Source of the DNA: Tetracentron sinense
Taxonomy: Eukaryota; Streptophyta; Magnoliopsida; Trochodendrales; Trochodendraceae
Reading direction: 5' to 3'
NCBI GenBank assembly: GCA_015143295.1
Contig: CM026571.1
Span: 30,284,505 to 30,348,504 of the forward strand
Length of the DNA stretch: 64,000 bases
Shown here: positions 33,252 to 44,629 of the stretch, piece by piece
Layout of the letters: the number at the start of each line of letters is the position of its first letter
How positions within the stretch are numbered: position 1 is the stretch's first letter
Translations under genes and position numbers: made by a program
Notes under the pieces: model-generated
What the model was told of the DNA's origin: nothing
The model's database searches: none
The model's input: the letters and a program-made list of their open reading frames with translations, nothing else

Positions 33252-35477
33252 TGAAGGGGGATCTGGATAAAAATTTATGCGGAAACTGGATCCCCTAGAT
33301 CTTAATACCATAGAAATCATAAAAAACTATCTAAGAATTTTAGTCGTATCACCTCGGTGAATGATGTTCACCGGTGAAGCTTAATCCGCTTGAACCGTCA
33401 GAACTCTTTGTAGAGATTTCTTCAAAAAAATACTAGAAGTTCAATCCTTGTTCTTCGCTATCCCCACGAAGCTTTAGAATCTTCTTTGAAATTATTGAAG
33501 CAAGAAGAAGAAAATGGATCAATAGTGGAGACCTTCTTCTATCACCAAAAATACTAAGGCTCAAAACCCTAGACAAGCAATACCCAACTTGGACCACCCT
33601 TGTAGCTCACGAAAAGCCTAGGGAGACTCCCTAGGTGCCCACGGTTTGGAGAGAGAGGAGAGGGAGAGAGAAAAATTCTGGACAAAAGTGATTTATGGTC
33701 TAGGGTGTTTTGATATTTATAGACTAGGATCCAATCCTAATCCAACTCCAACTATACCATATCTTTTAAGGAATTATTTAACAATAATAACTCTTATTAT
33801 TTAATAAATAATTTCCTAATTTATCTATAACTACTCTAGTTATAGAAGACCTACTAATTAAAGAGTCCTTATTAAATGAAGATTCCTTAATTAATAGAGA
33901 TAAGTCAACAACTAACAAAGGGAGGAATCCTAGTCAAACTAGGATACCTCAAACCACAAAGGGGGGCGTGAGCATCAAGTGGGGCGTGAGTTTTGAGGAG
34001 TTTAACACTCCTTGTTGCAATCCAACTTCATGTCATCTTAATCTTAATTGCAATCCAACAATTGGATTTTAATTCCTTAATTAATAGAGTATTACTCAAT
34101 AATTATTCAAGTAACCAAATCCCAATCCAATTAGGATTTCCAAAGTGGACGCCCCACCCTAGGGTTTAAACCCATGGGTTTGGGCCCATATTAAAGGTTC
34201 ATATTAATGGGTTTATGGATATGGGTCAAACTCATTTCCCCTTTAATTAGGTTAATTAAATAATTATTAAAATAATTCCTAGATTTAAATTAACAATTAA
34301 TTTAAATCATAGATTAACTGTTAATTTATTTAATTAAATGATTAAATTTTAATCACTTAAATAATTGATTAACATTTAATCAATTATTTAGCTTGTATTT
34401 CTTATGTGAGCATCTCCATAGATTGCTCTGGGATATTCTTACCCTGGCTTACCTAATGTTATCCCATTGACCCTAAACATGAAATACATCGGAATTGCAA
34501 GTGACGTGAGATATCCATGTTGCAATTAAAATCTCAGTGTATGAACATTAACCAATACGGATCCCGCCACATGAATTTTTAAATTCGATTTATCCTTCCA
34601 AATACATTATCCCTAATGGGCCTTTGAGATTGTTATACTATCTAACCCATAGCCCATTGCACATCATCCGGGTTTTCAGGACTTATGATTAAGCCATGAG
34701 AAACAATTTCTCATGAAAACATTTTGAGAAAATCCTTTAATAAGTATAATATCTTTTAATAAAAGTATATTTCAAAACTTATTATGATTTCAAAATCACT
34801 TGCGCAGGATTTAAACTTAATCAATAGTCTTACCCAGAACTTGGATAATCTCTCAAATAAATGAGTATGGATTTCGTCTTTGAAATTCATCATGACTCGA
34901 ATAGCTTTCTGACTATCTAACTGTCACTGTATCGTATTCCCTAAGTTAGAAAATACTTTGATGGAATCAAAACAGTCAAATCACTGCTCAGTCATAGATG
35001 AACACATCAGATCTAAGGATCATCGAAACTGTTCAATGTGAATGAGAGACGAACTATCTGATAGTATGTTTATGCAAGAGGTCTCTCATTGAATGTAATC
35101 AGTCAGTGTACATTTAAGCACCCATATGCTGATGTGTAGTCTCCACTACAATAATTCGAGATAAAACTACATCTCAACTATTGAGAACATCTTAGCATCT
35201 GGCAGCCGTATAAGTGAAGTGTCCAGCTTCACCCACAGCTGTAACTATATAAGGTATAAGGAACCGGAAAGTTATATCTGCCTGTATAATCCAATCACAT
35301 AACTTTCCTACAATATATCCTATGGACCTTTATCGATATCTCATATCGTATAGATCATCTCATTATTATGGTCAATTACCCATAACGAATACACAATAGA
35401 TTAAGAAGAAGTCTTTATTAATCAAATTAATAAGAGTCTAACAATCTAAATGAATTTTCTGGACATCATGTCTAACA
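33252..35477 (-). repeat. Copia 3' LTR (2,226 bp)
   Basis: On minus it begins TGTTAGACATGATG and ends GATCCCCCTTCA. It matches 44630-46848 base for base over long stretches with scattered differences. Confidence 0.93.
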
Positions 35478-35492
35478 ATCTCCCACTTGCTC
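35478..35492 (-). other. Copia polypurine tract
   Basis: On minus GCAAGTGGGAGAT lies immediately upstream of the 3' LTR start TGTTAGAC, the position where plus-strand DNA synthesis is primed. Confidence 0.7.
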
Positions 35493-38021
35493 TAAAATCA
35501 TTGTCATAGATTTCAATCCCAAACTATCTAAGTGTGTTACAAATACTTTATCTGATAAAGCCTTGGCCATCGAGTCAGCAACATTAAGTTGAGACTTAAT
35601 CTTTGTAACAAAGATGCCTTTCTCAATAATCTTTTTAATGAGAAGATACTTCCTCTATGTGAAAAGTAAGCATATAATCCCTAGTCTTTTTTAGGTACTT
35701 CATGATATGCTTCATAACAGTCCAATTATCTCATACTTGGTTTGCTTTGGAACTGACTAACAACTCCCACTACATGACAAATATCCAGTCTAGTACATAA
35801 CATGACATACATTAGGCTCCCAACTGCGGAAGCATAAGGGCACCTCTTAATCTACTCGATCTCATCAGCTGATGTAGGGGCCATCTTTTTAGACAAAGTG
35901 ACACCATGTCCAAAAGGAATGAGTGTTGTCTTACAATCACTCATACTCTACCTAGACAATATCTTGTCTATATAGGAAGTTTGGCTCAATCCCAACATTC
36001 GGCATTTCCTATCTCTCAGAATCTTTATTCTGAGAATATAGGATGCCTCTCCCAACTCTTTCATTGAGAAATGCTGAGAAAGCCATATCTTGATTGATGA
36101 TAACATTCCTACATCATTCCCAATGAGTATATTGTCATCAACATATAGAATTAGGTATACTACTGCTCTCCCACTATCCTTCTTGTAAATACAAGATTCT
36201 TCCAAATTCTTTAGGAATCCAAATTCTTTGATCGAAAGATCAAATCTTTGGTTCCAGCTTCTAGAAGATTGTTTCAGACCATATATCGACTTGTTGAGCT
36301 TGCATACCATGTTCTCCTGAAGCCCTTTGGTTGCTTCATATAGATGTCTTCATCTAACATTCCATTAAGGAAAACAGTTTTGACATCCATTTGCCTTATC
36401 TCATAGTCATGGTGTGCAGCTATAGCTAGCAATATCCTGATGGATTTGAGCATAGCTACTGGTGAAAAGGTATCCTTATAATCAACTCCTTGAATTTGAG
36501 TATAACCTTTTGCAACAAGTCTTGCTTTATAGGTCTCCACATTACCATCGGCACCCTTCTTCCTTTTGTAAATTTATTTGCATCCAATTGGCCTTATACC
36601 ATCTGGTGGATCTACTAAAGTCCAGACGACATTGTCATACATAGAATCTATCTCAGCATTCTTGGCTTTATTCCATTGAGATGCATCTATATCTAATGTA
36701 GCTTCCTGATAAGTATTAGGATCCGTATCTTCATCATCAGGGGTAACTAGATTACCTCATTATTGTAATACTGAAGTCTATCTGGTGGTCTAGAAACTCT
36801 TACAAACCTTCTCAGTGGAATAGAATTAGGAGAATCATTAATAGAAGGATTAAGTTCAATTTGGACATTGGTTGTGTTGTTTTTCATCTTATGAAAGTCA
36901 ACCTTCTTAAAGAGATCCATTTCTTCCTCTAAGAAAATGGCATGAAGCTTAACAACTATTGTTTAGTCTGCCTTGGAGTAGAAATAAAAACTCTTAGTTT
37001 CTTTTGAATACCCTACAAAATTCTATTTCTCTGTCCTAGATTCCAACTTACTGGGTTTGAGTTTGCGAACATGCGCAAGACAACCCCATACCCTTAGATG
37101 TTGTAAACTAGGTTTTCGCCCAGTCCACAATTCATAGGGTGTAACCAGAATAGACTTAGATGGAACCCGATTCAGAATATAAATGGTAGTTTGTAAAGCA
37201 TATCCCCAAAGATATGAAGGTACATCGGCATGGCTCATCATAGAGCGAACCATATCTAATAAGGTCCGGTCTCTTCTTTCAGAAACTCCATTTTGTTGAG
37301 GAGAGGCAGGACTTGTTCATTGCGAGATAATCCCATTATCCCTAAAGTAATCCATAAACTCGTTGGTGAGGTATTCACCACCTCGAGTTGATCGAAGTGT
37401 CTTTATGGATTTGTCAGTTTGATTCTAAACTTCTAATCTGAATTCTTTGAACTTTTCAAAGGTGTCAGATTTGTGTTGCATCAAATAGATATATCCATAT
37501 CTGGATTAGTGATCGGTAAATGTGACAAAATACCGGTATTGACCTCGTGCAACAATGTTAAATGGACCACATACATCACTATGTATTAGTGTTAATTTTT
37601 CTTCGACTCTTCCTACCTTTTTAGGGTAAGGCTTCTTGGTCATCTTCCCTTTGAGACAAGACTCACATGTAGGGAGTGGTTCTACCTTGAGGAAGTCAAT
37701 GGGACAATCTTTTACCAACCTCTTGATCCTATCAAGATTAATGTGACCAAGTTTCTTATGCCAAAGATAAGTAGACTCAGTGCAATGTCTCTTCATTCCA
37801 AACATTCTAGATGATGAGGCATTGTCACTTTGCAGACATTCATTATTTACCAAAATGAATATTAAACAAAGACCATTAATGAGATTACCAATAATCAAGG
37901 CCATTCCATCTTTTTTTAATTTCAACAATTGAATTAAAAATAATAGAGAATCCACAATGTAAGAGTCTAGATACTGAAATCAAATTACGATGTACAGAAG
38001 GCACATAAAAGCAGTCTTTTA
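35493..38021 (-). pseudogene. Copia pol remnant (protease end, integrase, reverse transcriptase, RNase H)
   Basis: In transcription order from 38021: the end of the protease region (FYVPSVHRNLISVSRL), the GAG-pre-integrase zinc region (LWHKKLGHINLDRIKRL ... CESCLKGKM), the start of integrase (TLIHSDVCGPF), integrase middle (SMMSHADVPSYLWGYAL; YELWTGRKPSLQHLRVWGC), then RVT_2 reverse transcriptase ([28 protein letters not shown]) with the active-site YVDD (LILYVDDNILIG). The last part, toward 35493, keeps only scraps of RNase H. Frames break repeatedly, so nothing functional can be made. The pre-integrase wording favours the Tork/Angela branch. Confidence 0.85.
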
Positions 38022-38031
38022 ATTCCTTGAA

Positions 38032-39989
38032 TTGAAGAAGTGTCTCACCACCGCTCCGATCTTGACTGATCCATCCGGTAGTGAAGGTTTTGTGGTGTAC
38101 AGTGACGCCTCACTCATTGGGTTAGGTTGTGTTCTTATGGAACACGAAAAAGTTATTGCATATGCTTCTCGGCAGTTGAAAGACCACGAGAAGAACTATC
38201 CTACCCATGATTTGGAATTGGCAGCTTTAGTCTTTGCTCTCAAGAACTAGAGACACTATTTGTATGGTGCGCAGTTTGAAGTTTTCACCAACCACAAAAG
38301 CCTAAAGTATTTGTTCTTGCAAAAAGAGCTGAATTTGAGGTAACATTGCTGGGTGGAATTCCTCAAGGATTATGATTGCTCTATCCAGTACCACTTGGGG
38401 AAAGCAAATGTGGTGGCAGATGCGCTAAGTAAGCAACCTACTGGATTCTTGGCACACTTGATGGTCCAAGAATGGAAGCTACTTAAAGAAGTATCTAGCC
38501 TTGATGCAGGTTTCAATGTGGGAGCGTCTGGAGCTTTGTTGGCTAACATTATGGTCAGGCCAACCTTATTGGACATGATTAAAGATCTGTAGTGGAATGA
38601 TGGAGAACTGCACGCTGCCATGAATAAGTCGCGTAGCAGCGGGTTTGAGGATTTTTCTTGGAGAGATGGTGGAGTTTGCTTCAAGGGTAGACTTTGTGTT
38701 CTAGATAATGAGGAATTAAGAAGGGAGATTCTGGATAAAGCACACAAGTCCAAGTACACTGTCCATTCGGAAGGTACTAAGATGTACCAGAACCTCAAGA
38801 AGTATTTCTGGTGGAAAGGTATGAAAAAAGATGTGGCTACCTTTGTATATAAGTGTTTGGTGTGTCAGCAATGAAGGCCGAACACAGGAGACTGGCAGGA
38901 CTTCTTCAGTCTCTTCTTATTCCCAAGTGGAAGTGGAAAAATATCTCCATAGATTTCGTTGTTGGTTTACCAAAGACGGCCAAGAACTTTGATGCCATTT
39001 GGGTTGTGGTCGACCGATTGACTAAATCAGCTCACTTTCTTCCATATCGGACCACTTTCAACTCCAATCAATTGGCTAACCTCTATATCAAGGAGATAGT
39101 CCGTTTGTATGGAGTGCCAGTTAGCATCATTTCCGATCGAGATCCTAGATTTACTTCCAACTTCTGGAAGAGTTTTCAGCATGCCATGGGTTCCCATTTG
39201 GATTTTAGTACGGCATTTCATTCGCAGACAGATGGGCAAATTGAGAGGGTGAACTAGATCATAGAGGACATGCTACGAGCTTGCATGTTAGACTTTCAGG
39301 GTAGTTGGGATGATCATCTGCCATTGGTTGAATTTGCCTACAACAATAGCTATCAAGCTAGCATTCAGATGGCACCGTTTGAAGTACTTTATGGGAAGAG
39401 TCGTCGTTCACCTTTGTGTTGGGATGAAGTTAGCGAGAGGAAGCTTTTGGGTCTCAAGCTCGTTGGTCAGACTGTGGATAGAGTTCAGTTGATCAGGGAG
39501 AGATTGAAAGCAGCTCAGAGTTGGTAGAAGAGCTATGCCGATACTCGCAGGAGAAATCTTCAGTTCCAAGTTGGAGATTTTGTGTTTGTTAAGATCTCAC
39601 CTACGAAGGGAGTGATGAGATTCGGCAAGCGGGGCAAGCTCAGTCCGAGATATGTGGGTCCTTTTGAGATCATCACCCGAGTCGGAGAAGTTGCTTGTCG
39701 GGTCACCTTACCACCTCACATGGCAGGTGTACATAATGTCTTTCACATCTCTATGTTGAGGAGGTATATTGCAGATCCTTCACATGTCATTCATTTGGAA
39801 CCGTTGGAAATTCGGGAAGATTTGACTCTAGTGGAGCAACTGACTCGAATCTTGAACCAAAAGAAGCAAGTTTTGAGTTCGAAGGTCATTCCTCTTGTGC
39901 TCTTGCAATGGGAGCATCACTCTAGAGAAGACGCTACTTGGGAGAGAGAAGCCGAAGTCCGCGAAAAGTACCCGCACTTGTTCACCTAA
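38032..39989 (+). pseudogene. Gypsy pol remnant: RNase H, integrase, chromodomain
   Basis: RNase H part ([17 protein letters not shown], then [20 protein letters not shown]), then the H2C2 zinc region of integrase (YTVHSEGTKMYQNLKKYFWW ... CLVCQQ), then the integrase core (IDFVVGLPKT; VVDRLTKSAHFLP; IISDRDPRFTSNFW; FHSQTDGQIERVN), where the D, D and E positions are seen. Last comes a C-terminal chromodomain (PLVLLQWEHHSREDATWERE), typical of Tekay chromoviruses. Interruptions: TAG at 38248, TAA near 38342, TAG near 38590, a missing base at about 38870, TAG near 39256 and TAG near 39526. Where the expected residue is clear, the stops replace Gln or Trp codons. Confidence 0.88.
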
Positions 39990-40555
39990 GGTACGTAAAT
40001 TTCGGGGATGAAATTCTTTTAAGGGGGGAGGATGTAGAGACCCGAATCTTTTTCATGTCTTTATTACAAGTATTAGGGGTATTATAGTCCTTGTGATGTT
40101 TTAATGTTTATGTATTTATATATAATTGGTATATTGTGATTAAGGCTTAATCAAACTTGTAAGCGGAGGGATGTCATGTCACACCCTGAATTTTAGGAAG
40201 CTCTAGTTTTGGTACCGTTTATTGGAATTGAGTGATTTCTTGAACCATTAGAAAGGTATTGGAACCCTCTTCGAGGTTCATGTTTAATGTTTTTCCATAT
40301 TTTTAGTCAAAGCTAAGTCGAAAGTGGATTTTTCCGATGTTTTATCTGCTGAAATTGCAGATCAGTCCACTTGTGGGCCCATTAAGATCATCTAAAACTT
40401 AGAATTCAGATTTTTGTAAAGCCTAAAAGTTGTTCCCCTTCAAGAGATCAGACCAATGCAAGTTGAATCGTCAAAATCCAAGATCCGAGTCAAAAGTTAC
40501 GGTCCAATTACCAAAGCGGGTTTCTGTTGAAAATTTCCCAATTTTGCATGAAGAC

Positions 40556-40630
40556 CCGATCGATCGGCCTAAACCCGAGGTTTTTCCGATCGATCAGGAC
40601 TAAACTCCGATCGATCGATGCGCACGTCTG
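40556..40630 (+). promoter_or_regulatory. GATCGATC cluster before LTR TATA box
   Basis: Three copies: CCCGATCGATCGGCC, CCGATCGATCAGG and CCGATCGATCGATGCG, in AT-rich surroundings, ending about 50 bp before TATAAATAGG. Confidence 0.65.
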
Positions 40631-41964
40631 TAGCTTTAAAAGTCCGAAATTACGTTTTTTAGGGTTTTTAACCATTGGGGCTATAAATAGGGGTTCTATT
40701 TCGTGAGTTTTAGGGTTTTAAGCCATTTCTAACCTAATTTGGCAAAAAGGGAGAGAAAACTTAGGGTTTTGAGAGATAGATTGTTTGGAAAAGAAGGAGA
40801 TAACTTAGATATCACTAGGAAAGCTTGGAGATCGTCCTCAAAGCTTCCCTAAATCATCTTGGGAGCGATTTGGATCCAAGGGAAGGATCCCTAAAGTCGA
40901 TATACTATCCTAATCAACTCTATTATAATGTTTTGTGAATGTTAATATGATAGAAATATAAATTAGATGTGTTTTTTCCCTATTTTTGTATGAAGTAAGC
41001 TATTATGGATGGAAATATGGATTAATAATGTAAATAAAATGTATGGAGGATGAGAAATATTATGGAGGATGGGATGAATGTGTGGTTGTGGATGGTATTT
41101 GGATTATATGGATGGATTATGGTTTGATGAAATGTTGGAAATGTGAAAGAGCAATGGATTCATAATCTACGTACTCAATGTGTTTGTGAAAATATTTAAG
41201 AGGATAGATACTATTATACTATTATGGAATTGTAGGAAATTGATTATGAATTGTGCTAAGAATCATGATAAAATATGTATATGTGATTGTTTGTTAAGTA
41301 TGTCTAATTACTTGCATAGAAATTGATAGTCGGAAAGGTAAAAACTTAAAGGAAAATCTCTCAAGTCGGGAATTCTCTAACTATTTGGTATGGGACAGTA
41401 TAGTGGAGTTTCCATGGTGGGAGATCGGAATCTAAGAAATTACTAACTCGAATGTTAATTTCGACACTTAAGCACTGATGCACATGCATCTTAAGATAAG
41501 AGTCTCACAAGTCACACATGTAGACCACAAGCATAAGCATTGCATACGTCTGTCATTCTGAATAAGCCCAATGAGGGATCTGAATAAGTGCATGTTCTGA
41601 ATAAGCTGCTCAAGACTCATAAGCATAAGCATGGCATGGTCCGTATCCGCTAAAAACGGCATGTCAATTATATAATTTCTTAGGCATGGTCAGTATCCAC
41701 CAAGAATGGCATGTCACATCACTGTATGATTTGAATAAGTGCATAAGCATAGGCATCTCACAAGCACGTGGTCTCATAAGCATAAGCATCTTACAAGTAT
41801 ATTATCTTCTAAGTCTAAGGTTCTCACAAGTACACGAGTCAAGGTAATGATATGATGTATATGAGCACATGTTCTTCCGCACTCTGATTATGTTATTATG
41901 CTATTGGATATGATTCTAACTAAGTACAGGTATACTATGTTGTTGATTGAATTTTATATACACC

Positions 41965-41999
41965 GAGTACTTTTGTACTCAGCCAGACTTTGTCTTGGC
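41965..41999 (+). promoter_or_regulatory. Paired hairpins in gypsy LTR
   Basis: GAGTAC/GTACTC with loop TTTT (41965-41980), then GCCAGAC/GTC(T)TGGC with loop TTT and one bulged base (41982-41999). They lie about 400 bp before the LTR end, downstream of the TATA box. Confidence 0.6.
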
Positions 42000-42400
42000 A
42001 GGTTTAGAGCAAGAGCACACGGTGGAACCGTGGATTGAGGAGGCATACGTTGAGGAAGGAGGAGAAGGTGAGCCTTCCGAGGAGGGAGCCGGAGGCTTGG
42101 ATGGTTACACCTACTAGTTCCCGTCTTGTTTTGTTTAAGAGATTTGTAATAGACTTTTAGATGATGTTGATCATTAGATTACTTTACAGTTGGATATTAG
42201 ACTATTGTTTATTGTGGATGGTTATGTTGAGCCTAGACTTGAGCAGGATGACTTGGTTATATAGATATATCGAAATTTTACTATCCTCATTTTTTGGAGA
42301 CTCGTGTAGTATGCCTTGTATGCTTGGATTTTAAGCAGGTTAAATAAATGTGGCTGCCCAAGGTCCTATTTTAGTCAGGGTAGGATTTTGGGTCGTTACA

Positions 42401-42943
42401 CATTTCACTCTTGTTCATGTTGTAATTCAACACGAACGAATTGAAGGACAAAGGGAGTGACTGTATAAAAGTGTCAACCTGAGTGATGGCATCCATCTCT
42501 GCACCAAGAATTTCTAGTTCATTTAATAGGCCCAACATCTTTATGATGTGCTCCCTGACTAGAGTTCCCTCAGCCATCTTGGTTTTAACAAGGGATTTCA
42601 ATTTAACTTGTCGAGCTAATCTATTTTGCTCACCAAACATCTCATGTAGGTTTTGCAAAATGTCAGAAGTTTTATCCATGTATTCATGCTGGCTTTGCAA
42701 GATGTTAGACATCGAAGCCAGAATGTAACACTTGGTCATCATATTGGACCTCTCCCATTGCTCTAACTCAGCATTTTGGGTCGGTGAAGCATCTAGAGGA
42801 ATTTCGGGTTTCGGTGTCTGAAGACATATGTTAAGGATATCAGTAGCAAATACTATTCTAATTTTTCTTTTCCAGTCTACATGGTTAGTTCCTACTAACT
42901 TTTCATCACGAAGAATTTCAATCAATGGGTGTAGGCCTGTCAT
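42401..42943 (-). pseudogene. Copia gag (UBN2/retrotran_gag type), 3'-truncated
   Basis: From ATG at 42943 about 180 codons stay open. The text LRDEKLVGTNHVDWKRKIRI, ILASMSNILQSQHEYM, LHEMFGEQNRLARQ, EGTLVREHIIKMLGLLNELE and FIQSLPLSFNSFVLNYNMNK is standard Copia gag order. The frame is cut by the gypsy LTR end at 42400, so the zinc knuckle is lost. It is preceded by a leader of about 1.67 kb between gag and the primer-binding site. Confidence 0.9.
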
Positions 42944-44611
42944 GATCTAATCAAATGACAAAAAAGATAGTATTAGGGATCTATTGTATTCCTTAATACC
43001 TATTAGATTATGGGTTTGTTTCTAATGGTATTGCCAGTTCGGGAAGAATCAATTGGCATCGAAAACCTAGACATTGGCTTAATGTGATCCTACCTTTGGG
43101 CACATCATCATATCGCCTTAAATAGGCAGATAGAAACTATCTTCTCCAATTTTACAGATCTCATCTTGTGAATCCTGGAGCATTCGATCTACTGTTTGAT
43201 CTATAAGGGATGTTATACTCATACTTTGGCGTTATTGTATAATATCTCTTATTCATGTGCCCACCTACCATGAACCTAATAAACACCTAGCGAAAGCTCA
43301 CGCTTTAGCATGATTGCTCCCACTATTTGCTTATATGGTTTTCACCATGTTCACACATAGGTGAGAGGGATTGGGCCCGGCTTTGGCCTGTCAGCTTACT
43401 CACACTCCCTACTATAGGATCACATAGTGTATGGCAGAAGATCATAATACTTAGAAACTTGTCCCCAGTCTTATATACACATGATATATCAAGGACAATT
43501 ATTTCAACAGAATAATTAAACATATAAACAGATATCATCTCATGATAAAATAAGCAAGTATCATCTCATGATAATAATAACAATAATATACCAGATTAAT
43601 CGTTATGGGTCAATAAATTAAAATGCATGTATGCATGAGAATGTGATAAGAATAAAGGCACCTTGCAAACTCCTTCGCGATCCCTTTCTTTATCATCTTA
43701 TCGAGATCATCATCTTAGCATCCTCCTTCGCAGCATCTCCACCAATGCATTAAACAGAATTTAAATGACATTAGGGAAACCAGTATTCCATTTGCCTTTT
43801 TCAGGAAAACCGAATGAATCTACCATTTACAGATTGTCAAAACCTACTACATATTAACCTCTAATATGAATGCATGAACGATAAATAATTTATCATAAAA
43901 TATGACCCATAACTATAATCTCATATAAATTAGATGCTACATGGTGATGGAGTACTTTTCCTTATTTTAAAAGGATTTAAAATTTGATAACAATTATCAA
44001 ATCGCTCGATAAAATCTATATCTTATATTAGATCAAACCCCGGAAAAAATAAAACAATTATATTTTCCATAAAACAATTCTCAAAAAAATATTTTTAAAA
44101 TATAAGATAGAATTTCCTTAAAATCTCTAAAAAATTTAATTTCTTTCCCGAATGCAAGATCCTTTCATATAAATTGGTTCTACTATCATCCAAGATTAAA
44201 ATAAAATTAAGAGAATTGAAAATCCTAAATATGACCTCATCATAAATTAGGGTTTTATAATTTTTCGAATAAAATCTTTTTATGAGAAAAATCATTTATT
44301 AATTATTTTAAACAATTAATAAATATATATTAAATGATCAAATCATTTAAAAAAGGAATTTCAAAATAATCTCTTTATTTCAAATTTACTTATATCACAT
44401 AGAACACTAGTTTTTAACATTATTTAATTATTATTATTATCAAATCTCATTCGATAACATAATAAAAATAATTATTTATTTATTCATCTCATGAACAAAT
44501 AAAATAATAAAAACTATGAGCAATATTAAATAGATCTAAATTTAATTCATCTCTTGAATTAAATCATCCATTTAATTATCTTATCAAAATAAATAAAAAA
44601 ATATTCCCTAA
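42944..44611 (-). other. Copia 5' leader, non-coding
   Basis: AT-rich untranslated leader between the primer-binding site and gag. No coding frame or tandem repeat is supported. Confidence 0.7.
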
Positions 44612-44627
44612 CCATGCTTTGATACCA
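44612..44627 (-). other. Copia primer-binding site, initiator methionine tRNA
   Basis: On minus TGGTATCAAAGCATGG follows the 5' LTR end after two bases (AG). It matches the standard plant retrotransposon site TGGTATCAGAGC with one change in that core. Confidence 0.9.
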
Positions 44628-44629
44628 CT

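Larger units (their letters stand above)
38022..42400 (+). mobile_element. 5'-truncated Ty3/gypsy chromovirus (Tekay-like) inside the Copia element
   Basis: It starts abruptly inside the reverse transcriptase/RNase H region ([13 protein letters not shown]) and continues through integrase, chromodomain and a purine tract (AAGGGGGGAGGA) to a complete 3' LTR ending at 42400. Gag, protease and most of the reverse transcriptase, plus the 5' LTR, are absent. It lies opposite to the Copia element, between Copia protease and Copia gag. The intervening part of Copia (gag end and most of protease) is also missing. No TSD is visible. Confidence 0.85.
40033..42400 (+). repeat. Gypsy 3' LTR (2,368 bp)
   Basis: Reads TGTAGAGACCCGAATC ... 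GGGTCGTTACA, directly after the purine tract at 40018-40032. A GATCGATC cluster (40556-40630) precedes TATAAATAGG (40682). Two adjacent hairpins lie at 41965-41999. The middle (41490-41830) is rich in ATAAGCATAAGCAT repeats. Confidence 0.9.

Noticed and set aside
41490..41830. ATAAGCAT-rich stretch as a satellite
   Set aside because: Spacing is irregular and it sits within a gypsy LTR, so it is ordinary LTR sequence.
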